64,000 nucleotides of DNA from Arsukibacterium sp. MJ3 (GTDB taxonomy: Bacteria > Pseudomonadota > Gammaproteobacteria > Enterobacterales > Alteromonadaceae). The DNA is taken from assembly GCF_000987765.1 (NCBI RefSeq), contig NZ_LAHP01000009.1:62001-126000 (forward strand). The letters run 5' to 3'. The notes below the pieces were generated by a model. That model was not told the origin of the DNA. It did no database searches and saw nothing but the letters and a program-made list of their open reading frames with translations. Positions within the stretch are counted from its first letter, which is position 1, and every line of letters begins with the position of its first letter. Of this stretch, positions 20,830 to 30,615 are shown piece after piece. Both the position numbers and the translations under genes were made by a program.

Positions 20830-21924
20830 ATGAAAATTACCAACATCCGGCTGGGTATGCTGACCATACCCTTAAAAACCCCGTTTAAAACGGCGCTGCG
20901 CACGGTACAGCAAATTGAAGATGTCGTGGTGATAGTCGACACCGACACCGGCCATAGCGGGTATGGCTCAGCACCGGCTACCGCCGTCATAACCGGTGAT
21001 ATTCATGGCTCGATTATTGATGCCATTAAAAGCGTGCTAAAACCCAAACTGCTGGGGCAACAGATTGCCGACTTAAACCATATTATTCGCCTTATTCAGG
21101 GCGCTATAATGAAAAATTATAGCGCTAAAGCCGCGGTTGAAATGGCGGTATATGACTTGTTTGCTCAGTTGTATCAGGCGCCGTTATACAAAGTATTGGG
21201 CGGTGGCGTGCCAAAAATAACCACCGACATTACCATCAGTGTCGACTATATCGATAAAATGGTAGCCGATTCGCTTAGTGCGGTTGAGCGCGGGTTTGAA
21301 ACCTTGAAAGTGAAAGTGGGTAAAGATATTGGGGTAGATATTGAACGGGTTAAAGCGATATATGCCGCCGTAGCGGGTAAGGCATTAATCCGGCTGGATG
21401 CCAACCAAGGCTGGACAGCTAAAGAAGCCGTGTATGCACTGCGGAAATTAGAAGATGCCGGCGTGCGGCTGGAGCTGGTAGAGCAACCGGTAAAAGCTTA
21501 CGATTTAGAAGGTTTAAAATACATTACCGAGCGGGTTAATACCCCGGTAATGGCCGATGAAAGCAGCTTTGGCCCGCGCGAAGTGATTGACCTGATTAAA
21601 ATGCGCGCCGCCGACATTATTAATATCAAGCTGATGAAAACCGGCGGTATTGCCAATGCAATAAAAATTGCCGACATTTGCTCGTTTTACGACATGCAGT
21701 GCATGATAGGTTGCATGTTGGAGGGCAGTATAAGTGTGGCAGCGGCGGTGCATGTTGCAGTTGCAAAATCGGATGTTATTACCAAAATTGACTTAGATGG
21801 CCCGTCGCTTTGTGCGTTTGATCCGGTGCGCAGTAGCGTTAACTTTAATGACGCCGACATTACCATTGGTACTGCGCCAGGCTTGGGTATTACTGCCATC
21901 GAAGGCTTAATAATGTTGCCGTAA
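20830..21924 (+). CDS. L-Ala-D/L-Glu epimerase (enolase superfamily)
   Basis: Converts murein-derived L-Ala-D-Glu to L-Ala-L-Glu so that ordinary peptidases can use it. 364 residues, full length. Catalytic lysines K160 and K162 (LKVKVGKD), metal ligands D190 (RLDANQGW), E218 (ELVEQP) and D243 (MADES), and the second-face base K267 (INIKLMKTGG) are all present. D321/D323 in DLDGP give the DxD motif that marks dipeptide epimerases, and the N-terminal TPFKTALRTV closely resembles Bacillus YkfB. It follows the NlpC/P60 gene by 11 bases with a GAGGG site and is convergent with the RpiR-type regulator. Equivalent to E. coli YcjG and B. subtilis YkfB. Confidence 0.93.
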   Translation: MKITNIRLGMLTIPLKTPFKTALRTVQQIEDVVVIVDTDTGHSGYGSAPATAVITGDIHGSIIDAIKSVLKPKLLGQQIADLNHIIRLIQGAIMKNYSAKAAVEMAVYDLFAQLYQAPLYKVLGGGVPKITTDITISVDYIDKMVADSLSAVERGFETLKVKVGKDIGVDIERVKAIYAAVAGKALIRLDANQGWTAKEAVYALRKLEDAGVRLELVEQPVKAYDLEGLKYITERVNTPVMADESSFGPREVIDLIKMRAADIINIKLMKTGGIANAIKIADICSFYDMQCMIGCMLEGSISVAAAVHVAVAKSDVITKIDLDGPSLCAFDPVRSSVNFNDADITIGTAPGLGITAIEGLIMLP

Positions 21925-21952
21925 CGGTTGCCGGTTCTGTGGCAGGATATGC

Positions 21953-22819
21953 TTAGGGTTTTTCCAGCAAACCGAGTAATTCGGTACTTTCTGTTAACGC
22001 CCGGTCATTATTCTGCCACTGGCAAAGCTGCAAATACAACATATGGCAAAGGTGTTGTTGCGCTAGCTGGGTTAAAATGGGGTTAAGCCGGATATCTTCC
22101 TCAGCACTAAGCGTAAATAAGGTAATGTCAGCAGCCAGATTTTGCGCGTTAGTTTTATAACTGGTCATCGAAATTATTTTTAGCTGCCGGCTTTTGGCGT
22201 AATGCTCCAGTTTTAATAAATCGCTATTTTGGCCTGAGTCTGATACCAGCAGTAACACGCTATTGTCAGTTAAACTTCGTGCCAGTTGCAGCGCCAGTGC
22301 CGGATCAGCATGATGCAGTGCCAGTTTGCCCAGCTGCAGTAATCGAAACTGCATATCTGCCACTACTATGGCCGACTTAGCAAAACCCGCCAGTAAAATT
22401 AAATCGGCCCCTTCTAACAAACGTGCTGCCTGTAGCAGGGTTTTTTCATCATTAATAGTCAGTAAGGTTTGTAAATGTTGTTGCAGGCTAAATTGCAATT
22501 GCTCACCAATACCTAATAAACTGCCATCATCAGTATTTTTATCAACTTGGTCGCGGTTTAGTGTGCTGGCAGTAACCACGGCTTCATTAATGGCCAGCTT
22601 TAAATCCGGGTAACCTTTATAGCCTAGCTTTTGGCAAAACTTTACCACGCTTGATTGGCTAATCCCCACCGCGTCAGCGAGCTGCTGCGACGAGTAGTCG
22701 CGCAGCATATGCGCATTGTCCAGAATAAATTCGGCCAGTTTGCGCTCGATAACCGACATCTGGTCCAGCATGCCACGGATTTTTAGTAAGCTCAGCATAG
22801 GCGTTATTGGTTGCTCCAC
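21953..22819 (-). CDS. RpiR/MurR-family transcriptional regulator (HTH + SIS)
   Basis: 288 residues. N-terminal HTH_6 domain (about 10-85; SSQQLADAVGISQSSVVKFCQKLGY with the recognition helix) and a C-terminal SIS phosphosugar-binding domain (about 130-265). Relatives such as MurR sense MurNAc-6-phosphate, others sense amino sugars or sugar acids. Here the effector is probably a murein-derived compound, judged from its convergent neighbour epimerase and the peptidase gene. A perfect palindrome upstream of its start suggests autoregulation. Confidence 0.88.
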   Translation of the reverse strand: MEQPITPMLSLLKIRGMLDQMSVIERKLAEFILDNAHMLRDYSSQQLADAVGISQSSVVKFCQKLGYKGYPDLKLAINEAVVTASTLNRDQVDKNTDDGSLLGIGEQLQFSLQQHLQTLLTINDEKTLLQAARLLEGADLILLAGFAKSAIVVADMQFRLLQLGKLALHHADPALALQLARSLTDNSVLLLVSDSGQNSDLLKLEHYAKSRQLKIISMTSYKTNAQNLAADITLFTLSAEEDIRLNPILTQLAQQHLCHMLYLQLCQWQNNDRALTESTELLGLLEKP

Positions 22820-22875
22820 CGGTGCGGTTAGCCGTGACCGGCAAAAAATTAGTTATGCAATATGTAAATTTATAT

Positions 22876-22890
22876 TGAATAATTTATTCA
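22876..22890. promoter_or_regulatory. Perfect 15-bp palindrome, candidate operator for the RpiR-type regulator
   Basis: TGAATAATTTATTCA is an exact palindrome (arms TGAATAA/TTATTCA around a central T), 57 bp upstream of the regulator ATG. Related sites occur between the TonB receptor and NlpC/P60 genes. From 22891 to about 23050 nothing further is recognised. Confidence 0.5.
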
Positions 22891-23051
22891 GCAATAGCAA
22901 GTTTTCTGGTAAAAAAGCTAGCGACCAGATCACCCTGACTATTACCCGTTTGGTAAAAATTACGCTGCAGCACTTTCCCACCAAAATCATCAACTTCACT
23001 TTGGCTACTGTTTTTACTGGATCGTAATCGCTAAGCGTACGGGGTTTTACC

Positions 23052-23081
23052 TTGACAAGCGTTAAAGCTGAGCCCTAAACT
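23052..23081 (+). promoter_or_regulatory. Pmra promoter of the dcw cluster
   Basis: A perfect -35 TTGACA (23052-23057) and a -10 TAAACT (23076-23081), 18 bp apart, lie about 110 bp before mraZ and just upstream of the MraZ boxes. Confidence 0.7.
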
Positions 23082-23090
23082 GTATCGTTG

Positions 23091-23115
23091 TGGGGTTTTG
23101 TGGGTAATTGTGGAT
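23091..23115 (+). promoter_or_regulatory. Three MraZ operator boxes
   Basis: TGGGG (23091-23095), TGGGT (23101-23105) and TGGAT (23111-23115) repeat every 10 bp with 5-bp spacers (TTTTG, AATTG). This is the known MraZ target form TGGGN-N5-TGGGN, placed at the predicted transcription start, so MraZ should repress its own operon. The third box is off consensus. Confidence 0.8.
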
Positions 23116-23190
23116 CACTTTCGGCTTTCCGGACGATTCAGGCGGGTGCTGCGCTAAAAAACGCAGCCCGATTAACCAGGCAGATAAGTT

Positions 23191-23655
23191 ATGTTTCGTG
23201 GGTCATTTACACTGACATTAGATGATAAGGGCCGGTTAGCGCTTCCCGCGCGTTACCGTGAACACCTATTGTCTGAAAATCAGGGGCATTTGATCTGCAC
23301 CATCGACTTGCACGACCCTTGCTTATTATTGTATCCGCTGGCTGAGTGGGAAGAAATAGAAGAAAAGCTAAAAGCCCTATCCAGCCTTAACCCGCAGGAG
23401 CGCCGTTTTCAACGGGTACTGCTGGGCAATGCTACCGACTGCGACATGGATAAAAGTGGCCGTATATTAGTGCCGGCGCCACTGCGCCAGCATGCTGGTT
23501 TAACGAAAAATATCCGTCTGGTGGGTCAACTTAATAAATTTGAAATCTGGGATGAAACCGCCTGGCACGAGCGCTTAACCGCTGATATTGAGCTGGAACA
23601 AGCACAGGCCGGCACGGTGGAATTATCAGAACGATTACAGGACTTTGTACTGTAG
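23191..23655 (+). CDS. mraZ: Transcriptional regulator MraZ
   Basis: 154 residues, two SpoVT/AbrB-type half domains, each with the DxxGR signature ([14 protein letters not shown] at about 10 and [14 protein letters not shown] at about 90). MraZ forms rings that bind TGGG repeats and control the dcw operon; three matching boxes lie 80-100 bp upstream. Its TAG is followed immediately by the rsmH ATG. Confidence 0.97.
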   Translation: MFRGSFTLTLDDKGRLALPARYREHLLSENQGHLICTIDLHDPCLLLYPLAEWEEIEEKLKALSSLNPQERRFQRVLLGNATDCDMDKSGRILVPAPLRQHAGLTKNIRLVGQLNKFEIWDETAWHERLTADIELEQAQAGTVELSERLQDFVL

Positions 23656-24615
23656 ATGACTAATAATGCCCATATCGCTGTCTTGCTGCATGAAGCAATT
23701 GACGGACTCGCTATTAAAGCCGACGGGGTTTACCTGGACGGTACCTTCGGCCGTGGTGGCCATAGCCGGGCTATTCTCAATTTACTTGGTCCTACTGGCC
23801 GTTTATATGCCATAGACCGCGATCCCACCGCCATTGCTGCTGCAGCCCCACTGCAAGCTGATGTGCGTTTTCATATCAGCCATACCCCCTTCGCCGCCCT
23901 GGCAACCGTCGCTGAGCAGCAACAGCTCAGCGGTAAACTTAATGGCATTCTGCTTGACTTAGGCGTGTCATCACCACAACTTGACGATGCTGACCGTGGT
24001 TTTAGCTTTATGCGCGATGGCCCGCTTGATATGCGCATGGACCCCAGCAGCGGCGTGTCGGCTGCCGAGTGGCTAAACAGTGCCGATGTTGAAGATATCA
24101 GCTTTGTATTACGCGAATATGGTGAAGAGCGCTCTGCCTGGCGTATTGCTCAGGCTATAGTAGCTGCAAGGCTGGAAACCCCGTTCACCCGTACGGCGCA
24201 GCTGGCAAAATTAATTAGTGAGACGGTGCCGAAAAGTCACAAAGAGAAAAAGCATCCGGCCACCCGTAGCTTTCAGGCTATCCGCATTTACGTAAACAGT
24301 GAACTAGAGCAGGTTAAGCTGGCACTGCATGCGGCAATGGCGGTATTAAAGCCGGGTGGCCGGCTGGTGGTGATCAGTTTTCATTCATTAGAAGATCGGT
24401 TAGTAAAGCAATTTATGCGTCGCTATTCCAAAGGCGAACCCGTACCGCGTGGTATGCCGTTAACCGAAGCTCAGTTAAACCATGCTATTCCGCTAAAACT
24501 GATTGGCAAAGCCATGATGCCTGCCGAGGCCGAGCTTATTGCTAACCCCAGAGCCCGCAGTGCGGTGCTGCGCATAGCAGAAAAACAAGACCTAGCGGGG
24601 AAACCTGCGCTATGA
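23656..24615 (+). CDS. rsmH: 16S rRNA (cytosine-1402-N4)-methyltransferase
   Basis: 319 residues, SAM-dependent methyltransferase acting on C1402 of 16S rRNA. Motifs: [16 protein letters not shown]-binding [44 protein letters not shown] and [11 protein letters not shown]. Partner modification to rsmI at 14942. Second gene of the dcw cluster; overlaps ftsL by four bases. Confidence 0.98.
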   Translation: MTNNAHIAVLLHEAIDGLAIKADGVYLDGTFGRGGHSRAILNLLGPTGRLYAIDRDPTAIAAAAPLQADVRFHISHTPFAALATVAEQQQLSGKLNGILLDLGVSSPQLDDADRGFSFMRDGPLDMRMDPSSGVSAAEWLNSADVEDISFVLREYGEERSAWRIAQAIVAARLETPFTRTAQLAKLISETVPKSHKEKKHPATRSFQAIRIYVNSELEQVKLALHAAMAVLKPGGRLVVISFHSLEDRLVKQFMRRYSKGEPVPRGMPLTEAQLNHAIPLKLIGKAMMPAEAELIANPRARSAVLRIAEKQDLAGKPAL

Positions 24616-24920
24616 GCCACATTCAACTGGAACGGTTAATTAGCCAGGACTGGCGCGAGCATAAGCTGGTAGCGCTGCTCTTGCTGGCCTGCATTGCTTC
24701 GGCTTTAACGGTAGTGTATCTGGCGCATTTAAACCGGCAGCTAACCATAGCCCAAGACATGCATTACCAGCAGCGCGACCAACTGGATACCGAGTGGCGC
24801 AATTTATTGCTGGAACAGCGTTCGCTGGCCGAACATAGCCGGGTAGAAGATATTGCCAGGCGCCGCCTGAACATGCAGCGGCCTTCTGGCGATAGCGATA
24901 TTATGGTGAGGCCGCAATGA
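24612..24920 (+). CDS. ftsL: Cell division protein FtsL
   Basis: 102 residues, bitopic: a short cytoplasmic N-terminus, one membrane helix (about 20-38) and a periplasmic heptad-like coiled coil ending [10 protein letters not shown]. It forms the FtsQLB complex that activates FtsWI. Identification rests on topology, size and its position between rsmH and ftsI, with 4-base overlaps to both. Confidence 0.95.
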   Translation: MSHIQLERLISQDWREHKLVALLLLACIASALTVVYLAHLNRQLTIAQDMHYQQRDQLDTEWRNLLLEQRSLAEHSRVEDIARRRLNMQRPSGDSDIMVRPQ

Positions 24921-26668
24921 CTGCTAAACCGCGTAAAAGCCAAGCTAAAGCCCGCCAGTATCCGGCCGTGATCAACTGGCGTTTTGCCTTTGTAATGGTC
25001 AGCATCTCGGCGGTGTTTGTGGCGCTACTGGCCCGTGCTGCCTGGTTGCAGGTGATCGAGCCAGACATGCTGGTAAGCCAGGGTGATTTGCGTAGCCTAA
25101 GGGTTGAAGCCGATACGGTTATGCGCGGCATGGTGTTCGATCGCCACGGTGAAGCCCTGGCGGTAAGTGTACCGGTTGAAGCCATTTGGGCAGATCCTAA
25201 AATTGTTATTGAACGCAACGCCCCCGGTGACGAGCGGCGCTGGCATGCGCTGGCCGACATAATGCAAATGACCCCGCAACAGTTGTTAAGCCGGGTGGGT
25301 GATAACCCACAACGGCGTTTTGTTTACTTGCAGCGCCAGGTTAACCCGGCGGTGGTGGAGTACGTTAAAAAGCTGAAAGTGCCGGGGATCCATTTTCGTC
25401 AGGAATCAAGACGCTATTACCCCGCCGGCGAAGTCACGGCGCAGCTGATAGGCTTTACCAATGTCGATGATGTTGGCGTAGAAGGTGTTGAAAAACGCTT
25501 TGATGCCCTATTAACGGGTACTGCCGGGCGTAAAGTATTTCGTAAAGACGCCAAGGGTCGTGAAATTGAAGTGCTTGAGCGCCATGATTCGACCGCGCCG
25601 GCTAATGTGCAATTAAGTATTGATCAGCGCATTCAAACGGTGGCCTATCGTGAACTGAAAAAAGCCGTATTGTCGCATGGCGCTACGTCAGGCTCAGCCG
25701 TGGTGGTTGATGTCGCCACAGGTGAAGTGCTTGCCATGGTGAATAGTCCGTCATTTAACCCGAATAACCGCCGTAACACGCCGGTACATCGTTTTCGTAA
25801 CCGGGCCATTACCGACACCTTTGAACCTGGCTCTACCATGAAACCACTGGCGGTATTAAGTGCGCTGGAGTTTGGTACCGCTACGCTTGATACCATAGTG
25901 GACACCAGCCCCGGTACCATGCGCATTGGTGGCAGTTGGGTACGTGACCCAAATAATTATAAAAAGCTCGATTTAACCGGCATTATCCAAAAATCCAGCA
26001 ATATGGGCGTGGCAAAACTGGTGCTGGAAGTACCGCAACAACATGTGCTGGGCCTTTATAACAGCATGGGATTAGGCGAAGAAACCGGGCTGGGATTAGC
26101 CGGTGAAAGTAGCGGCATATTCAGTTACCGGCAGCGCTGGTCAGACTTTGAACGCGCCACCTTCTCCTACGGTTATGGTTTATCTGTTACCGCTGTGCAG
26201 CTGGCCCGCGCCTACGTTACTATGGCAAACGGCGGTATTAACCGGCCACTTAGCATTATCAAAAATATGGAACCCTATGCTGGCCAGCGGGCTATAAAAC
26301 AGCAGTATGCTCTGGCAATGCTGGAAATGATGGAAGCTAATATTGGCCCTGGTGGTACCGCAACTCGTGCGCAGGTGCAAGGTTACCGGGTAGGTGGCAA
26401 AACGGGTACTGCTCGTAAAGCTATTGCCGGTGGCTATGGCGATGATTACATTGCCTCGTTTGTTGGCTTGGGCCCAATATCAGATCCAAAAATTGTTACG
26501 GTGGTGGTAATTAATGAACCCGCCGGCGATGTCTACCACGGTGGTGAAATTGCGGCGCCGGTGTTTGCCAGTATTATGGGTGCCAGCCTGCAACTGTTAA
26601 ATGTTACCCCAGACGCTAACACAGGTTCTGCGCTGATTAGCCGTAACGGAGGCCGCAATGGTAACTAA
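24917..26668 (+). CDS. ftsI: Septal peptidoglycan transpeptidase FtsI (PBP3)
   Basis: 583-residue class B penicillin-binding protein that cross-links septal murein. One N-terminal membrane helix (about 20-42), a pedestal/dimerisation domain (about 60-230) and a transpeptidase domain. Active-site motifs: S306-T-M-K309 (EPGSTMKPL), SSN around residue 360 (KSSNMGVA), and K495-T-G. Target of beta-lactams. Overlaps murE by 11 bases. Confidence 0.98.
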   Translation: MTAKPRKSQAKARQYPAVINWRFAFVMVSISAVFVALLARAAWLQVIEPDMLVSQGDLRSLRVEADTVMRGMVFDRHGEALAVSVPVEAIWADPKIVIERNAPGDERRWHALADIMQMTPQQLLSRVGDNPQRRFVYLQRQVNPAVVEYVKKLKVPGIHFRQESRRYYPAGEVTAQLIGFTNVDDVGVEGVEKRFDALLTGTAGRKVFRKDAKGREIEVLERHDSTAPANVQLSIDQRIQTVAYRELKKAVLSHGATSGSAVVVDVATGEVLAMVNSPSFNPNNRRNTPVHRFRNRAITDTFEPGSTMKPLAVLSALEFGTATLDTIVDTSPGTMRIGGSWVRDPNNYKKLDLTGIIQKSSNMGVAKLVLEVPQQHVLGLYNSMGLGEETGLGLAGESSGIFSYRQRWSDFERATFSYGYGLSVTAVQLARAYVTMANGGINRPLSIIKNMEPYAGQRAIKQQYALAMLEMMEANIGPGGTATRAQVQGYRVGGKTGTARKAIAGGYGDDYIASFVGLGPISDPKIVTVVVINEPAGDVYHGGEIAAPVFASIMGASLQLLNVTPDANTGSALISRNGGRNGN

Positions 26669-28118
26669 CCAACTGCATTTATGGCTGCCTGAAGTAAGCC
26701 AACAGTTTGCCGACCGGCCGCTGCGACATCTGCAAGTAGATAGCCGTAACGTGGTCAGCGGCGATGTGTTTGTGGCCCTGCCAGGTATAAACCAGCATGG
26801 TAATCAGTTTATTGACCAGGCATTAGCACAGGGCGCGGCGCTGGTATTAACCGACAGTGGTCATTATCCGGATCAACCGGTGATGGTGCTGGCCGATTTA
26901 GCCGAGCAAATGCCAGAACTAGCCGCTCGTTTTTACCAGCAGCCACAAAAACAGCTGCAATGCATTGGTATTACCGGCACTAATGGTAAATCCAGTACCA
27001 GCTGCTTTATTAATCAGCTAGCCGAGCAACTGGCTACGCCAGCGGCGGTAATAGGTACTTTAGGCTATGGCCATTGGCAGCAGTTGACGCCACTGGCTAA
27101 TACTACGCCGCATTATATTGAATTGCAGGGTATTCTTGCGCAGTTTGTGCAGCAGCAAAGAAAAATAGTGGCAATGGAAGTATCGTCACACGCGCTGGTG
27201 CAGCAACGGGTTGCCGGTATGCAATTTCAGGTCGCGGTGTTTACTAATTTAAGCCGCGATCATCTCGATTATCATGGCAGTATGGCGGCGTACGGCCAGG
27301 CAAAAAGCTTATTGTTTCAACCTGATATGAGCCGCTGTGCAGTACTTAATGTCTCCGACCCTCTTGGTAAAGCGTTGGCCAGCCGGTACGATATTCCGGT
27401 TTGGGCATATGGTAAAGCTGAAGATTGCCAGCAGCAGTCGCGGTTTTTGGGTTATCACCAATTAACGGCTACAGAACATGGCTATCAGTGCTTGATTAGC
27501 AGTCATGCTGGTGAACATCAGCTGCATTTGCCATTATTGGGCGAATTTAATATTCAAAACGCCTTGGCGGCTATCGGCAGTTTGTTGGCACTGGGGTATG
27601 ATTTAACCGCCTTGCTGCATGCCGCCGCAAAGTTAAAGCCGTTGGCCGGACGTATGGAGCAATTCTTGTTCAAGCATGGCGTCACGGTGGTGGTAGATTA
27701 TGCTCACACCCCTGATGCCCTGCAACAGGCACTAATCGCCTTGCGTCAGCACTGTGCGGGCCGCTTATGGTGTGTGTTTGGTTGTGGTGGTGATCGCGAC
27801 AAAGGCAAGCGACCCATTATGGGCCAGTTGGCGCAGCATTTTGCCGATCACAGCATCATTACCTCTGATAATCCCCGCAGCGAGCTGCCTTTAAAAATTT
27901 GCCAGGAAATAGAAACCGGTATGCAGCATGCCGACAACTACTGCATTGAGCCAAACCGTCAGCTCGCGATTAAACTGGCGCTGGCCAGTGCCCAGCAGGG
28001 CGATGTGATCCTGTTGGCTGGCAAAGGTCACGAAACCACGCAGATTATCGGCCAGCAGCAGCATCAATACGACGAGCGTGCTTACGTGCGGCAACTGATG
28101 TCGGAGATGGCATTATGA
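26658..28118 (+). CDS. murE: UDP-MurNAc-L-Ala-D-Glu:meso-diaminopimelate ligase
   Basis: 486 residues; adds the third stem residue. P-loop GITGTNGKSSTS (about 104-115), conserved NTTPH and the acceptor-recognition motif DNPRSE, which specifies meso-diaminopimelate rather than lysine. This confirms Gram-negative-type murein, the substrate expected for the NlpC/P60 peptidase and LpoA partners elsewhere in the window. Starts inside the end of ftsI. Confidence 0.98.
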   Translation: MVTNQLHLWLPEVSQQFADRPLRHLQVDSRNVVSGDVFVALPGINQHGNQFIDQALAQGAALVLTDSGHYPDQPVMVLADLAEQMPELAARFYQQPQKQLQCIGITGTNGKSSTSCFINQLAEQLATPAAVIGTLGYGHWQQLTPLANTTPHYIELQGILAQFVQQQRKIVAMEVSSHALVQQRVAGMQFQVAVFTNLSRDHLDYHGSMAAYGQAKSLLFQPDMSRCAVLNVSDPLGKALASRYDIPVWAYGKAEDCQQQSRFLGYHQLTATEHGYQCLISSHAGEHQLHLPLLGEFNIQNALAAIGSLLALGYDLTALLHAAAKLKPLAGRMEQFLFKHGVTVVVDYAHTPDALQQALIALRQHCAGRLWCVFGCGGDRDKGKRPIMGQLAQHFADHSIITSDNPRSELPLKICQEIETGMQHADNYCIEPNRQLAIKLALASAQQGDVILLAGKGHETTQIIGQQQHQYDERAYVRQLMSEMAL

Positions 28119-29536
28119 TTACGCTAAGCTGTACCGAAATAGCAACCATGGTGCAGGGCCGGTTAATTGGTAACGATCAGCCGATCAATACAGTCAGCAC
28201 CGATAGCCGTAACATCATTGCCGGTGGGCTGTTTATTGCCTTAAAAGGCCCGAATTTTGACGGCAGTCGTTTTGTTGAAGACGTTATTGCTAAAGGTGCC
28301 GTCGCGGTAATAGTAGACACACCACTCGATAGCACGGTTAGCCAGATTGTGGTGGCAGATACCCGCGTAGCACTGGGCCAGTTAGCCGCGGCAATTAAAG
28401 CCCGGGTACAGCCAAAAACCATCGCGGTAACCGGCAGTGCCGGTAAAACCACCGTTAAGGAAATGCTGGCGGCCATTCTGAGCCGTTGTGGCAAGGTATT
28501 AGCAACCGAGGGTAATTTTAATAATGACATCGGCGTGCCGCTTACTTTATTACGTTTAACCGCAGCTGATAAATTTGCCGTGTTGGAACTGGGTGCCAAC
28601 CATGCCGGCGAAATTGCCTATACCACGGCCCTGGTAAAGCCCGACGTGGCCATTATAACCAATGCGGCTGCATCACATTTAGAAGGCTTTGGTGACACCT
28701 TCGGTGTTGCCAGAGCGAAAGGCGAAATTTTCTCCGGGGTAGCGTTGGGCGGCACCGTTGTTATTCAGCATGACAGCGAGTTTACCGGGTATTGGTTAAG
28801 CCGCTGTGCCTCGTTAAATATCATTCGTTTTGCCAGTTACTACCAGGCTAAGGCTACAGCGCAAAACCAGCCAGATATTACGGTAAACCCCGCTGATATC
28901 CGGGCCGAAAACATAGTGCTAAATGACTTGGGTTGCGCCCGTTTTAACCTGGTGTATGGCGATGAGCACGTGTTGGTTCAGCTAAGCCTGCCGGGTAAAC
29001 ATAATGTGGCCAATGCGCTGGCCGCTGCTGCTGCTGCCATTACGGTTGGCGCCACGTTTAGCGATGTGCAATTAGGGCTGGCACACATGGCCGCGGTAAA
29101 AGGCCGCACCACTATTAATCAGTTAAATAAGCAGTTAAAAATAATTGATGACAGCTACAACGCTAATGTCGAGTCAGCTAAAGCCGCCATTGACTTACTG
29201 GCCAGCTATTCCGGTTATCGGGTGCTGCTGTTAGGTGACATGGCCGAGCTGGGCGCCGATGCCCGTATTTATCATGAAGAAATTGGTTTATACGCCAAAA
29301 AAGCGGATATTAATCTGTTATTCACCCTGGGCGTGTTATCACAGAGCGCGAGTACCGTGTTCAATGGACAAGGTGCTCATTTTAGCTCGCGGCAGTCAAT
29401 GTTAGACCAACTAATGCCGTTAATGTTAAGCCAGCAACAGGTCACCATCCTCGTTAAGGGTTCGCGCAGTGCAAAAATGGAGTTAGTCGTGCAAGACTTG
29501 CTAGAAAGATGTCAGCAGGAGCATAGCCCATGTTAG
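28115..29536 (+). CDS. murF: UDP-MurNAc-tripeptide:D-Ala-D-Ala ligase
   Basis: 473 residues; adds D-Ala-D-Ala to complete the pentapeptide. ATP site [13 protein letters not shown] (about 107-119), [14 protein letters not shown] and [13 protein letters not shown] are MurF-specific. ATGA overlap with murE upstream and a 7-base overlap with mraY downstream. Confidence 0.98.
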   Translation: MITLSCTEIATMVQGRLIGNDQPINTVSTDSRNIIAGGLFIALKGPNFDGSRFVEDVIAKGAVAVIVDTPLDSTVSQIVVADTRVALGQLAAAIKARVQPKTIAVTGSAGKTTVKEMLAAILSRCGKVLATEGNFNNDIGVPLTLLRLTAADKFAVLELGANHAGEIAYTTALVKPDVAIITNAAASHLEGFGDTFGVARAKGEIFSGVALGGTVVIQHDSEFTGYWLSRCASLNIIRFASYYQAKATAQNQPDITVNPADIRAENIVLNDLGCARFNLVYGDEHVLVQLSLPGKHNVANALAAAAAAITVGATFSDVQLGLAHMAAVKGRTTINQLNKQLKIIDDSYNANVESAKAAIDLLASYSGYRVLLLGDMAELGADARIYHEEIGLYAKKADINLLFTLGVLSQSASTVFNGQGAHFSSRQSMLDQLMPLMLSQQQVTILVKGSRSAKMELVVQDLLERCQQEHSPC

Positions 29537-30612
29537 TGTGGTTAACCGAATATTTGACGCAGTACATTAGTTTTTTTAATGTATTCAGTTATTTAACCTT
29601 TCGCTCCATTTTGGGGGTTTTAACCTCCTTATTTCTGAGTTTATATTTTGGCCCTATCCTAATCGCCCGACTGCAAAAAATGCAAATAGGCCAGGTAGTG
29701 CGCGGCGATGGCCCGGAAAGTCATTTTTCTAAAAGAGGCACTCCGACCATGGGCGGTTTGCTTATTTTGGGCTCAATTTTAGTGAGTACCTTGCTGTGGG
29801 CTAATTTAAACAACAAATACATCTGGGTAGTACTGTTTGTGTTGGTGAGCTTCGGTACCATCGGTTTTATTGACGACTACCGCAAAGTAATTCGCAAAGA
29901 TCCCAAAGGCCTGATCGCCCGCTGGAAATACTTTTGGCAGTCAGTTTTTGCCATTATTACCGCGCTATTTCTGTATATGACCGCAGAGCGCCCAGCAGAA
30001 ACGGCCTTGTTAGTGCCGTTTTTAAAAGACGTAATGCCGCAATTAGGCTTGCTGTTTATCGCGCTGAGTTACTTCGTTATTGTCGGCACTAGCAACGCGG
30101 TAAATCTGACCGACGGCCTGGATGGCCTGGCAATAGTGCCGACTATTATGGTCGCCGCCGCCTTCGCTATTATTGCTTACGCCAGTGGTAACGTTAATTT
30201 CGCGGCTTACCTGAATATTCCTTATTTACCCTATGCCAGCGAGCTGGTGGTGCTGTGCGCCACGATGATCGGCGCCGGGCTGGGGTTTTTATGGTTTAAC
30301 ACCTATCCGGCGCAGGTATTTATGGGCGATGTTGGTTCACTGGCGCTGGGCGCAGTACTGGGTGTTATTGCTATTTTAGTTCGTCAGGAAATTGTGTTGT
30401 TTATCATGGGTGGCATTTTTGTGATCGAAACAATATCGGTCATTTTGCAGGTTGGCTCATACAAACTGCGCGGCCAACGGATATTTCGCATGGCGCCTAT
30501 TCATCATCATTACGAGTTAAAAGGCTGGCCAGAGCCACGGGTTATTGTCCGGTTCTGGATATTATCCATTATTTTTGTACTGGTGGGTCTGGCGACCCTG
30601 AAACTGAGATAA
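29530..30612 (+). CDS. mraY: Phospho-MurNAc-pentapeptide transferase
   Basis: 360-residue, ten-helix inner-membrane enzyme making lipid I from UDP-MurNAc-pentapeptide and undecaprenyl phosphate. Motifs [28 protein letters not shown] and the histidine-rich [13 protein letters not shown]. Size is typical. Confidence 0.98.
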   Translation: MLVWLTEYLTQYISFFNVFSYLTFRSILGVLTSLFLSLYFGPILIARLQKMQIGQVVRGDGPESHFSKRGTPTMGGLLILGSILVSTLLWANLNNKYIWVVLFVLVSFGTIGFIDDYRKVIRKDPKGLIARWKYFWQSVFAIITALFLYMTAERPAETALLVPFLKDVMPQLGLLFIALSYFVIVGTSNAVNLTDGLDGLAIVPTIMVAAAFAIIAYASGNVNFAAYLNIPYLPYASELVVLCATMIGAGLGFLWFNTYPAQVFMGDVGSLALGAVLGVIAILVRQEIVLFIMGGIFVIETISVILQVGSYKLRGQRIFRMAPIHHHYELKGWPEPRVIVRFWILSIIFVLVGLATLKLR

Positions 30613-30615
30613 CAA

